From UBA7330 sp965243485 (GTDB lineage Bacteria > Bacteroidota > Bacteroidia > Cytophagales > Cyclobacteriaceae): a DNA stretch of 64,000 nt. Positions 1 through 7,693 of the stretch are shown here, piece by piece; position 1 is the first letter of the stretch; every line of letters starts with the position of its first letter. The translations under genes and the position numbers were made by a program. Location: contig CBDEVP010000001.1 in assembly GCA_965243485.1 (NCBI GenBank), forward strand, positions 2,914,001 to 2,978,000, written 5' to 3'. The notes under the pieces are model-generated. The model was not told the origin of the DNA. It worked only from the letters and a program-made list of their open reading frames with translations, and did not search any database.

Positions 1-255
1 GCCACAGCTGCTGAAGCAAGGGCCTTTATTGGTGAGCAATTCTTTATTGACAGTGTTCAACGTTGGATTGAGGGATGGACACACTGGAGAAGGATTGAAT
101 CACCTGTTTTGAGTATTCCTGATGGAGCATCTACCGGTAGTACGGACGCGAACTTATTAAGGAGACTTCCATATCCTCCTGATGAGCTTTCAGCAAATAC
201 TTCCGCTCCTGATGGAGATCCGGATCTGGATGCGAAAATGTATTTCGACAATTAA
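1..255 (+). CDS. SusD/RagB-like outer-membrane lipoprotein, C-terminal fragment
   Basis: This is an open frame of 84 codons that enters from the left edge and ends at a TAA. The tail has the features of the SusD-like nutrient-binding family: an aromatic-rich segment (RWIEGWTHWRR), then the RRLPYP motif followed by an Asn-containing segment and a short acidic/aromatic end. In this family the protein sits on the cell surface and passes ligand to a SusC-type TonB-dependent porin, whose gene would be expected upstream, outside the window. Only about the last fifth of the protein is present, so the ligand cannot be inferred. The next gene starts 13 bases later on the same strand, consistent with one operon. 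Confidence 0.8.
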   Translation, partial: ATAAEARAFIGEQFFIDSVQRWIEGWTHWRRIESPVLSIPDGASTGSTDANLLRRLPYPPDELSANTSAPDGDPDLDAKMYFDN

Positions 256-268
256 AATTTAAGAAATA

Positions 269-1381
269 ATGAAATTTAGATATTTATATATAGCAATCCT
301 CTCATTAGCTGTAATGGCATGTAATGAATTTGAGGATCCGGCTTTAGATTTTTCTGATTCATTTCCTCAATATGTGGAAATGTCTACTGGAGCAGCGATA
401 TCTTCAGTGGAAGGATCTACTGTATCCTTTACAGTAAGGGTTAGAGAGACATTTCCTACACCCATCAATGTTGATTATACAGTAACAGGCGATGTTACTA
501 CATCTGGTACTGTTACAATTCCTGCCTCAAGCACTTCTGCTACAGGTAGTTTTGTAATTCCTGATAATGATGCATTGGGCACAGGAGGTACTGCAACGAT
601 TACCCTTACTGCGGTAGACAATGGTCTTGATTTAGGTAGAGGTGGTCCGGATGCCGGATTCTCATCCCTTACAAGAACCGTGAGCTGGACGGAAGACCTG
701 AAAGTGATATCTTTTGCCGCAGCAGATACAGTGGAAACCGTCGAAGGAGTTTCAAAGTTGCTGTTTATTGTCAGATCTTCTCTGGCTGTTGAAAGTAATG
801 TAAGTGTGGCTTACACAATCTCAGGAGATCTTACTGCAGGTGCTGATTATACCCTGGAAAGTCCTAATCCATTGGTTCTGGCTACTGGCGTAACTGCTGA
901 CACCATTGAGGTTATGCTTTCAGAGGATTTTGATAATGCGGCATTTGATGACGGAAGGAACATTTATGTTACCCTGAATTCAATTACAGGGGCCAACGCT
1001 GAAACTTCCCTGGCTGCCGATCAAACCAAAGGTTATGCCATTGCTGATGATACTATTACGGTACAGTTTGATAGTGAATCTACCACAGCAGCCGGTGGAG
1101 CCATCGTTGACATTCCTGTTACGATCAGTGGATTAGGATTCGATCATGCGGATGTGATGACTGTTAACTATTCGATCGCAGGTGGTGTACCTGTAGTAGA
1201 TTACGAAGATGCTACTGGCGGATCGCTTACATTCGTCAGCGACCTGACCGAAGTGATCAGGATAAGAGTACTGAACGATGCGGCTGATCTGGATCTTACT
1301 GTTACTCTTACCGGTACGGACAATCCGGAAGGAATAATTGTTGCAGATAGTGATGAATTCCTGATCGAGGTTGAGAATTAA
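269..1381 (+). CDS. Calx-beta-like repeat lipoprotein downstream of susD
   Basis: The product is a 370-residue lipoprotein with a short signal ending in the lipobox LAVMAC (lipidated Cys at residue 18). The rest is beta-rich, with three consecutive units resembling Calx-beta domains: each has a stretch such as SVEGSTVSFTVRV followed by VDYTVTGD and IPASS-type strands. The protein is likely surface-anchored, and its position directly after a susD-like gene suggests an accessory glycan- or protein-binding role like that of SusE/SusF-position proteins. That role is inferred from position; no catalytic motif is visible. A strong terminator follows, so this is probably the last gene of its operon. 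Confidence 0.75.
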   Translation: MKFRYLYIAILSLAVMACNEFEDPALDFSDSFPQYVEMSTGAAISSVEGSTVSFTVRVRETFPTPINVDYTVTGDVTTSGTVTIPASSTSATGSFVIPDNDALGTGGTATITLTAVDNGLDLGRGGPDAGFSSLTRTVSWTEDLKVISFAAADTVETVEGVSKLLFIVRSSLAVESNVSVAYTISGDLTAGADYTLESPNPLVLATGVTADTIEVMLSEDFDNAAFDDGRNIYVTLNSITGANAETSLAADQTKGYAIADDTITVQFDSESTTAAGGAIVDIPVTISGLGFDHADVMTVNYSIAGGVPVVDYEDATGGSLTFVSDLTEVIRIRVLNDAADLDLTVTLTGTDNPEGIIVADSDEFLIEVEN

Positions 1382-1401
1382 ATAAGATTAATTTAAATGA
1401 T

Positions 1402-1437
1402 AAAAAAGGCTGTTTCGGGGAGAAGCAGCCTTTTTTT
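1402..1437 (+). terminator. Intrinsic terminator after the susD operon
   Basis: Stem GGCTGTTTC / GAAGCAGCC (one G-T wobble) with a five-base loop, an A-run before it and seven T after it. The A-run makes it potentially bidirectional. Confidence 0.9.
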
Positions 1438-1575
1438 ATGGGCAGCCCAGCAGGATTTAAATGCTAGAGATGAGTTTTAGAACAAATCCACTACCAGGAC
1501 TCAAAATATCCCTAACAAAACAGTGTATATTTACGTTTATAGATAAGTAATAATACACTATATATTCCTATTCAT

Positions 1576-1992
1576 TTGAAAAAGTATAGACCTGAAAAAA
1601 GAGATCCTGACGTGCTGAAAGAGCCTGTGGTATCCTACGGTAATGCTAATTATTTTGCTTTAGCCAGCCATCCCGTTTCTAAATCCTATATCAAAGGAGT
1701 CATCAATATCTCGGGCTTGAGCCTCAATGATCTCATTGACATTCTTCCTATCTCTATTGACACCTACAAACGAAAGACCACTTTTAGTCCATCTGTTACA
1801 GAAAAGATCCTGGAGATAGAAGAAGTGTATAAAAAAGGTATTGCAGCTTTTGGGGAAGGCTTTCACGCATGGATGAAAGCTGAAAATGCTTCATTAGGAA
1901 ATATTAAACCAAAGGCGCTCCTAAAGAATAGCTTTGGTATTCGAAGACTGCTGGATCAGATCGGCCGTATGGAGCATGGCGTGCTGGCCTGA
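1576..1992 (+). CDS. Xre/MbcA/ParS-type antitoxin of a RES-Xre pair
   Basis: The product has 138 residues. The C-terminal part has the toxin-binding pattern of the Xre/MbcA/ParS antitoxin family: AFGEGFHAWMKAEN, then LGNIKPKALL, and a closing RIRRLLDQIGRMEHGVLA-like segment. The middle (about residues 45-75) is compatible with a helix-turn-helix. The family binds and neutralises RES toxins and represses its own operon. The start is a TTG, because no ATG occurs before residue 96 in frame. The stop codon overlaps the ATG of the RES gene by one base, so the two genes are translationally coupled in the usual antitoxin-first order. Confidence 0.88.
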   Translation: MKKYRPEKRDPDVLKEPVVSYGNANYFALASHPVSKSYIKGVINISGLSLNDLIDILPISIDTYKRKTTFSPSVTEKILEIEEVYKKGIAAFGEGFHAWMKAENASLGNIKPKALLKNSFGIRRLLDQIGRMEHGVLA

Positions 1993-2453
1993 TGATCGTT
2001 TTCAGGATAAGTAAGCGCGCTTACATCAAAGACCTGGGAGGAACCGGAGCAGGAATATACGGAGGAAGATGGAATCCTCCCGGTATTAACTTATTGTATA
2101 CAGCCGGATCCATTTCTCTGGCCTGTCTGGAATTTCTGGTCAACAATTATCACCTGATGGCTCCTCCGGATATTTGCCTGGCCAAAATTGAAATTTTAAC
2201 AGGTTCTTTAAAGGAATTAAAATGGAGTCAACTTCCGGATCAATGGGATGAAAAGACCTTTATTCCGGCATCCACGCAAAAGGTGGGATCTGCATTTGTT
2301 GCCACCAAACAGTACTACGTCCTAAAGGTACCCTCGGCAATTGTCTCTGAGGAATTCAACTATTTGCTCAATCCTATGCACCCTGATCATCAAAAGACAG
2401 TCATTAAAGAGATCATTGATCCGTTTTCTCTGGATTCCAGACTGTTCAAATAG
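1992..2453 (+). CDS. RES-domain toxin (NAD+-degrading family)
   Basis: The product has 153 residues and matches the RES family: an early Arg (FRISK), the GAGIYGGRWNPPG segment that gives the domain part of its name, a Tyr-Thr-Ala-Gly strand, then SLACLEFLVN with the conserved Glu, and a late Ser-containing segment. Known RES toxins deplete cellular NAD+. The gene overlaps the antitoxin gene by one base. Its length is normal and no frame damage is visible, so it is probably functional. The nearest downstream gene, hldD, is convergent, 43 bases away. Confidence 0.88.
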   Translation: MIVFRISKRAYIKDLGGTGAGIYGGRWNPPGINLLYTAGSISLACLEFLVNNYHLMAPPDICLAKIEILTGSLKELKWSQLPDQWDEKTFIPASTQKVGSAFVATKQYYVLKVPSAIVSEEFNYLLNPMHPDHQKTVIKEIIDPFSLDSRLFK

Positions 2454-2496
2454 CTGTATTAAATCTGGAATTAATCCGGGCTAAAGGGCAAACGGA

Positions 2497-3462
2497 CTAA
2501 TAATATTCATCCTTTCTGAGGTATTTCCCTACATAATCATTTACCCCGTCCTCCAAAGAGGTAAAAGTGTGAGGATAGCCAATGGATTTGAGCTTGGTCA
2601 TATCGGCCTCGGTGAAATACTGATATTTGTCGCGGATATCTTCAGGGGTGTCGATGAAACTGATATCCGGGGTTTTACCGAGGGCATTAAATACGGCTTT
2701 CGCAAGATCCAGAAATGTTCTGGAGGTCCCGCTGCCAAGATTATAGATTCCGCTGTTTTTACGGTGATGCATGAGCCAGTACATGACTTCTACCACATCC
2801 TTTACATACACGAAGTCACGCTTCTGTTCTCCGTCTTTATAATCAGGATTGTGAGACCTGAAAAGCTTCATCTTACCGGTTTTAGAGATCTGCCGGAAGG
2901 AATGGAGGACTACAGAGGCCATCCTTTCCTTGTGATATTCATTAGGGCCGTAAACATTGAAAAACTTTAATCCGGCCCAGTAGAAAGGTTTCTTTTCCTG
3001 CTTTACCGCCCAGATGTCAAACTCATTTTTTGAGTCACCGTACGGGTTGAGGGGGACAAGTTCTTCCAGGATTGATTCATCGTCTTTGTAACCCCTTTCA
3101 CCCAGTCCATAGGTAGCGGCAGAGCTGGCGTATATTAGCGGGATCTGGTATTCAATGCTCCTGGTCCAGAGGGCTTTGGTATACTCCGTATTAAGTTTTT
3201 TCAGCAATGACCGGTCAAACTCAGCCGTATCGGTCCTGGCACCCATATGAAAAATGAACTCGGTCTCCACATGATTTTTATCCAGCCAGTCCGGGAATTC
3301 ATCCCTGTGAACCTTTTCGAGGATCTTTTTACCCTCGAGGTTTTTCATTTTCTCAGGGTTCTCAAAAAGATCCACTGCAATAATGTCATTGAAGTTTTCT
3401 TCGTTCAGTTTGGCTATCATACAGCTGCCGATGAACCCGGCTGCACCAGTTACTACGATCAT
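2497..3462 (-). CDS. hldD: ADP-L-glycero-D-manno-heptose 6-epimerase
   Basis: The product has 321 residues and belongs to the extended short-chain dehydrogenase superfamily. The nucleotide-binding motif GAAGFIG is at residues 6-12, and the catalytic YGDSK (YxxxK) is at 141-145. The segments FNVYGPNEYHKERMAS and DFVYVKDVV are typical of the heptose epimerase subfamily. It converts ADP-D-glycero- to ADP-L-glycero-manno-heptose for the LPS inner core. The length is close to the usual 310-330. The start overlaps the end of the upstream PIN-toxin gene by four bases (ATGA), so this housekeeping gene is read behind a toxin-antitoxin pair. Confidence 0.93.
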   Translation of the reverse strand: MIVVTGAAGFIGSCMIAKLNEENFNDIIAVDLFENPEKMKNLEGKKILEKVHRDEFPDWLDKNHVETEFIFHMGARTDTAEFDRSLLKKLNTEYTKALWTRSIEYQIPLIYASSAATYGLGERGYKDDESILEELVPLNPYGDSKNEFDIWAVKQEKKPFYWAGLKFFNVYGPNEYHKERMASVVLHSFRQISKTGKMKLFRSHNPDYKDGEQKRDFVYVKDVVEVMYWLMHHRKNSGIYNLGSGTSRTFLDLAKAVFNALGKTPDISFIDTPEDIRDKYQYFTEADMTKLKSIGYPHTFTSLEDGVNDYVGKYLRKDEYY

Positions 3463-3896
3463 GCTTGTTGATTTAATTGTGGATCGAAAATAGCAAAGCC
3501 ATGATTTACAAAGGCCTTTTTTAATCGTAAATCTGAAACTGCGACTATATCAATTATATCCTGAAATTGGATAGCACAACAAAGCTGTATCATATCCAAA
3601 GTATTAATATGATGAAGATCAAATTGATTGACAACTATCTCACGGACTTTCTTATCCATCTCAATAACAGTAAAGGAGCTTAATTCCTCAGTGAAGATAT
3701 TTTTCGAATATTCAAAATCACCCCTGGAAATTGTTTTCGAGTGGAATGCTCGGCTAAATACTGAAAATGTTTCAAGGATTGTGAGCGATGATATATAGGC
3801 CATATCAACTGAATCAAGGAAAGATATCAGGTTTTCACTGCCTTTTTCTGACAAATATTTCTTAATGAGCGCGGAAGTATCAAAATATACTACCAT
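3459..3896 (-). CDS. PIN-domain ribonuclease toxin, VapC-like
   Basis: The product has 145 residues and is a PIN-domain protein. The acidic residues expected for Mg-dependent RNase activity are all visible: D6 in YFDTSALIKKY, E42 in SLTILETF, D101 in NTLDMIQL and D122 in AVSDLRL. The nuclease is therefore predicted to be intact. VapC-type toxins cut tRNA or rRNA, but the target here is unknown. The gene overlaps the antitoxin gene by seven bases on its 5' side and hldD by four on its 3' side, forming a tight three-gene unit. Confidence 0.87.
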   Translation of the reverse strand: MVVYFDTSALIKKYLSEKGSENLISFLDSVDMAYISSLTILETFSVFSRAFHSKTISRGDFEYSKNIFTEELSSFTVIEMDKKVREIVVNQFDLHHINTLDMIQLCCAIQFQDIIDIVAVSDLRLKKAFVNHGFAIFDPQLNQQA

Positions 3897-4126
3897 GTTT
3901 CTTCATCGCGCATTTCTCGTAATATGTCGGTGGAACTTTTTCCGCCTTTTATTTTGATGGGTTTAACCTTTCTTTTCCAAAGGGGTTCGGCAACTTTCTT
4001 TTCAAAAGCTTCAAGCCGTGCTACCGGTTTACCTTTCCTTGTAATGATGGCTTCTTCGCCTTTTTCTATGCTTGAAATGATTTCCTTCATCCTATCTTTG
4101 AGCTCGGTAACAGTATAATATTCCAT
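3890..4126 (-). CDS. Phd/YefM-family antitoxin
   Basis: The product has 78 residues. The N-terminal half matches the Phd/YefM fold: YYTVTELKDRMKEIISSIEKGEEAIITRKGKPVARLE, with the ITRxGKPVA strand-turn near residues 28-35. The C-terminal half is basic and then acidic and is probably the toxin-wrapping tail. It should neutralise the adjacent PIN toxin and may repress the operon from the 46-base intergenic region shared with the divergent queD gene. The pairing of a Phd-type antitoxin with a PIN toxin is common. Confidence 0.87.
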   Translation of the reverse strand: MEYYTVTELKDRMKEIISSIEKGEEAIITRKGKPVARLEAFEKKVAEPLWKRKVKPIKIKGGKSSTDILREMRDEETW

Positions 4127-4172
4127 TTTTCTGACTTTTTTCTGTCTGTAAAGATAAATTAATTTTGCGTCA

Positions 4173-4592
4173 ATGATTTATGTGAGTAGAAAGGAACACT
4201 TTAATGCAGCACATAAGCTGTATAATCCCAATTGGAGTAAGGACAAGAATGTGGAAGTATTCGGGCCCTGCGCGAATGAAAACTGGCATGGGCACAACTT
4301 TGACCTGATCACTACTGTCAAGGGCTGGCCTGAGGAAGAGACTGGCTTTGTGGTGGACCTGAAACAGCTCAGCACAGTGATTCGCAGAGAGATCATTGAA
4401 AAAGTAGATCATAAAAACCTGAACCTTGATGTGCCTTTTATGAAAGGGAAGCTGGCCAGTTGTGAAAACCTGATTATTGAATTCTGGGACATTCTTGAGC
4501 CGCTTGTGCCCGAGATTTCGCCCGATGCCCGGCTACATTCCCTGAAGCTTTATGAGACGCCCAGAAATTTTGTAGAGTATTTTGGAAGATGA
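4173..4592 (+). CDS. queD: 6-pyruvoyl/6-carboxy-tetrahydropterin synthase family protein
   Basis: The product has 139 residues and belongs to the PTPS/QueD family. The zinc-binding histidines are H14 (FNAAHKL), H39 and H41 (WHGHNF), and Cys33 precedes them in GPCANENWHGH. A late VDHKNLN and a closing LKLYETPRN supply further conserved positions, including the substrate-binding Glu. QueD makes 6-carboxytetrahydropterin in queuosine synthesis; the pterin-forming branch of the family cannot be excluded by eye. The stop overlaps the lpxB start by four bases (ATGA). The gene is divergent from the Phd/PIN pair. Confidence 0.87.
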   Translation: MIYVSRKEHFNAAHKLYNPNWSKDKNVEVFGPCANENWHGHNFDLITTVKGWPEEETGFVVDLKQLSTVIRREIIEKVDHKNLNLDVPFMKGKLASCENLIIEFWDILEPLVPEISPDARLHSLKLYETPRNFVEYFGR

Positions 4593-5695
4593 GGTATTTC
4601 ATCATTGCCGGTGAGCGATCCGGGGATATGCATGCCGCACGTCTTGTTGCGGAATTAAGAAAAGCGGATACTTCAGCAGAAATTTCAGCATGGGGAGGAG
4701 ACCTGATGGAAGAAGCAGGAGCAAGGCTGATGCAGCATTATAAGGACATTTCCTTCATGGGACTTTGGGAGGTGATCAAAAACCTGTCAACCATCAGGAA
4801 GAAACTCAGGCTTTGCCAAAAACATATGGCTGAATTCAAGCCCGATGTGGTGATCCTGGTAGACTTTCCGGGATTTAATCTCAGAATGGCGGAGCATGCC
4901 AAATCCCTCGGGATCAAAACCTGCTATTACATCTCTCCCAAGATCTGGGCCTGGAAGAAAAGCAGGATCACCAAGATCAGGCAATTTGTAGACAAGATGC
5001 TCGTGATCCTCCCTTTTGAAGAGGATTTTTACCGAACCCTGAACTACCCTGTCACCTATGTGGGTAATCCATTGGTTGAAGTGATCGATGAACACAGCTA
5101 CGATTATGCCGGTCTTGAAGTGATCCGGGATTCATCGCTTAATAAGGTTGCCTTTTTACCGGGCAGCAGGGTACAGGAGGTAACCAAAGCAGTGGACGTG
5201 ATCAATGAAATGGCTGCAAGCCTGCCGGATCTCTTGTTTATGGTGGCCGGAGTGGATAATCTGTCAGGTGAATTATATGAAAAGATCGAAGAGAGGGAAA
5301 ATGTAACGATACACTATAATAAAACCTACGAGCTTCTGAAACTGGCCAATGTTGCAGTGGTCACTTCCGGTACCGCTACCCTGGAGGCCGCTATCATTGG
5401 TACCCGCCAGGTAGTGGTATATAAGACCAGCTGGTTCACTTATCTGATCGGAAGGATGCTGGTAAAAATTCAGTTTATATCACTTGTGAATCTCATCGCC
5501 CGAAAAAAAGTGGTGGATGAGCTGATCCAATCTGAATACAAGGCATCCACAGTGTTAAGGCATATCCATTTATTGACCGAAAATTCTACAGAGATCCGGA
5601 AAATGGAGGAGGATTATGCGGAGATCAGAGAAAAGATGGGAAAAAAAAAGGCAGCAAAAAATGCTGCCTCTGAAATTATTTCGATGCTCAGATGA
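4589..5695 (+). CDS. lpxB: Lipid-A-disaccharide synthase
   Basis: The product has 368 residues, a normal length for this glycosyltransferase. Family motifs are visible in order: GERSGDMHAARL at the N-terminus, FMGLWEV, VDFPGFNLRMAEHAK, YYISPKIWAWKKSR, YVGNPLVE, the nucleotide-binding LPGSRVQEV, and TSGTATLEAAIIGTRQVVVYK. It condenses UDP-2,3-diacylglucosamine with lipid X at the inner face of the inner membrane. It is coupled to queD by a four-base overlap. The last 20 codons include a Lys-rich stretch and a hairpin that serves as terminator for the opposite strand. Confidence 0.96.
   Translation: MRYFIIAGERSGDMHAARLVAELRKADTSAEISAWGGDLMEEAGARLMQHYKDISFMGLWEVIKNLSTIRKKLRLCQKHMAEFKPDVVILVDFPGFNLRMAEHAKSLGIKTCYYISPKIWAWKKSRITKIRQFVDKMLVILPFEEDFYRTLNYPVTYVGNPLVEVIDEHSYDYAGLEVIRDSSLNKVAFLPGSRVQEVTKAVDVINEMAASLPDLLFMVAGVDNLSGELYEKIEERENVTIHYNKTYELLKLANVAVVTSGTATLEAAIIGTRQVVVYKTSWFTYLIGRMLVKIQFISLVNLIARKKVVDELIQSEYKASTVLRHIHLLTENSTEIRKMEEDYAEIREKMGKKKAAKNAASEIISMLR
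5641..5668 (-). terminator. clpP-clpX terminator embedded in the 3' coding end of lpxB
   Basis: On the minus strand the order is GGCAGC, a seven-base loop, GCTGCC, then nine T. The hairpin lies 34 bases beyond the clpX stop and entirely inside lpxB codons that encode a Lys/Ala-rich tail. On the plus strand the run is A, so lpxB transcripts should not stop here. Confidence 0.85.
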
Positions 5696-5701
5696 GTTGG
5701 T

Positions 5702-6931
5702 TTATGCGGCTCTGAGCTTGTTAAATTTGGACTTCTCCAGCTTTTCCTCTGCATATTCCTTGGTAAGAATAAACTCCTTCATACTGGAATTTGATGGAAT
5801 ATCAAACATGGCATCGGTAATGATGGCCTCGCAAATGGATCTCAGTCCCCTTGCACCTAGCTTGAATTCCATGGCTTTTTCCACGATGTAATCGATGGCA
5901 TCGTCAGTGAATTCCAGTTTCACATTTTCCATCTGGAATAGCTTCTTATATTGCTTAACGAGCGCATTCTTCGGCTCTGTGAGGATCCGTTTCAGTGCAT
6001 CATTGTTCAAAGGATCCAGGTGCGTCAATACCGGGAGCCTTCCAATCAGCTCAGGGATCAGCCCAAAACCTTTCAGATCCTGAGCAGAGATGTAGTGAAG
6101 CAGATTTTCCTTGTCAATCGGTGAATCGGAGTCTTTTTCGTTAGCAAAGCCAATGGGTCGTGTATTTAGCCGGTTGGCAATGACACGCTCAATACCGTCA
6201 AATGCACCACCACAGATGAAAAGGATGTTCTCAGTATTTACCGAGATCATTTTTTGATCAGGATGTTTTCGGCCTCCCTGGGGAGGAACGTTCACCGATG
6301 TTCCTTCCAAAAGTTTGAGAAGTGCCTGTTGTACTCCTTCACCGCTTACGTCTCTTGTAATGGATGGATTGTCCGATTTTCTGGCGATCTTATCCAGTTC
6401 ATCGATATATACGATACCTCTTTCCGCTGCTTCCACTTCATAGTTAGCAGCCTGAAGCAGGCGGGTAAGGATACTTTCCACATCTTCACCCACGTAGCCG
6501 GCTTCTGTCAAAACTGTCGCGTCCGCGATGCAAAAAGGAACCTGCAGGATCTTGGCCAGGGTTCTTGCCAGGTAGGTCTTACCTGTTCCGGTTTGTCCAA
6601 CCATCACAATATTGGATTTTTCGATGACCACGTCATCTTTGTCCTTCTGTTGCATCAGCCGCTTGTAGTGATTATAGACGGCCACGGCGATATATTTTTT
6701 CGCCTCTTCCTGCCCAATGACAAACTCGTCCAGGTGACGTTTCATATCAGCTGGTTTGACCAGGTTGAAATTGGGGGATTCGCTGTTACTTTTTGTTTTT
6801 AACTCTTCGTTCAGAATTTGCTGTGCCTGCGAAATACATTTGTCACAAATGTGCGCATGAATACCTGAGATCATCAGGTCAACATCTTTCTTGTTTCGGC
6901 CACAAAAACTGCAAGTGACTTGTGTTGCCAT
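5702..6931 (-). CDS. clpX: ATP-dependent Clp protease ATP-binding subunit ClpX
   Basis: The product has 409 residues. The N-terminal zinc-binding domain has C7, C10, C29 and C32. The AAA+ core has the Walker A motif GQTGTGKT (112-119), Walker B ending in D177-E178 (VYIDELDK) and the RLNTRPIGF region. It unfolds tagged substrates and feeds them to ClpP. The start overlaps the clpP stop by one base (TAATG), so the pair is translationally coupled. Its stop lies six bases from the convergent lpxB stop. Confidence 0.98.
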   Translation of the reverse strand: MATQVTCSFCGRNKKDVDLMISGIHAHICDKCISQAQQILNEELKTKSNSESPNFNLVKPADMKRHLDEFVIGQEEAKKYIAVAVYNHYKRLMQQKDKDDVVIEKSNIVMVGQTGTGKTYLARTLAKILQVPFCIADATVLTEAGYVGEDVESILTRLLQAANYEVEAAERGIVYIDELDKIARKSDNPSITRDVSGEGVQQALLKLLEGTSVNVPPQGGRKHPDQKMISVNTENILFICGGAFDGIERVIANRLNTRPIGFANEKDSDSPIDKENLLHYISAQDLKGFGLIPELIGRLPVLTHLDPLNNDALKRILTEPKNALVKQYKKLFQMENVKLEFTDDAIDYIVEKAMEFKLGARGLRSICEAIITDAMFDIPSNSSMKEFILTKEYAEEKLEKSKFNKLRAA

Positions 6932-7608
6932 TATTTTTCAGCTTTTCTTTCTAATACTTCGTCGATCAGCCCGTAGTCTTTGGCTTCAGTTGCTCTCATC
7001 CAGTAGTCCCGATCAGAATCTCTTTCAATATCCTCAAATTTCTTGCCGGTATGATGAGCAAGTATACTATATAAATCTTTCCTGAGCTCAAGGGTCTGCT
7101 TAAGAGTGATCTCCATGTCTTTAGATTGACCCTGCATACCTCCACTTGGTTGGTGTATCATGATCCTGCTGTGAGGAAGAGAGGATCTTTTTCCTTTTGC
7201 ACCCCCTGAAAGTAATACTGCTCCCATGGAAGCTGCAAGTCCAGTGCAGATCGTAGCCACATCAGGTTTTACATATTGCATGGTGTCATACATGCCAAGC
7301 CCCGCATACACGGATCCTCCGGGGCTGTTGATATAAAGCAAGATGTCTTTTTTTGAATCTACCGACTCTAGGAATAACAATTGGGCTGTAATTATGTTCG
7401 CGATGTTTTCTTCTACCTGCATGCCAAGAAAAATGATCCTGTCCATGATCAGTCGCGAAAAAACATCAATTTCGCGGAAATTAGTAGGCCGTTCTTCAAT
7501 GACCGCCCGGGTCATATTTTCAACTTTGTGAACGTATGAATCAAATGTGGAACCGCTGATTCCCTGATCCTTTACGGCATATTTTCTAAATTCCTGGGTA
7601 TTTATCAT
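6931..7608 (-). CDS. clpP: ATP-dependent Clp protease proteolytic subunit
   Basis: The product has 225 residues. The serine-protease triad is visible: S127 in GLAASMGA, H152 in RIMIHQPSGG, and an Asp near 201 in SDRDYWM. The LYINSPGGSVYAGLGMYD segment is also conserved. The N-terminal extension is somewhat longer than in Escherichia coli and is probably a propeptide. It forms the double-heptamer peptidase partnered by ClpX, encoded immediately downstream. A tig terminator ends 30 bases upstream of the start codon, so clpP-clpX should have its own promoter in the short gap. Confidence 0.98.
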   Translation of the reverse strand: MINTQEFRKYAVKDQGISGSTFDSYVHKVENMTRAVIEERPTNFREIDVFSRLIMDRIIFLGMQVEENIANIITAQLLFLESVDSKKDILLYINSPGGSVYAGLGMYDTMQYVKPDVATICTGLAASMGAVLLSGGAKGKRSSLPHSRIMIHQPSGGMQGQSKDMEITLKQTLELRKDLYSILAHHTGKKFEDIERDSDRDYWMRATEAKDYGLIDEVLERKAEK

Positions 7609-7637
7609 GTTTTTAGTATAACTTATGTAAGTAAAAA

Positions 7638-7663
7638 TAAAAAAAGTCCTTATACAAAGGACT
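7638..7663 (-). terminator. Intrinsic terminator of tig
   Basis: On the minus strand AGTCCTT, a five-base loop and AAGGACT are followed by a run of seven T. It separates tig from clpP. Confidence 0.88.
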
Positions 7664-7693
7664 CATAAATAACTTCGATTGGATCTGCTAAGT

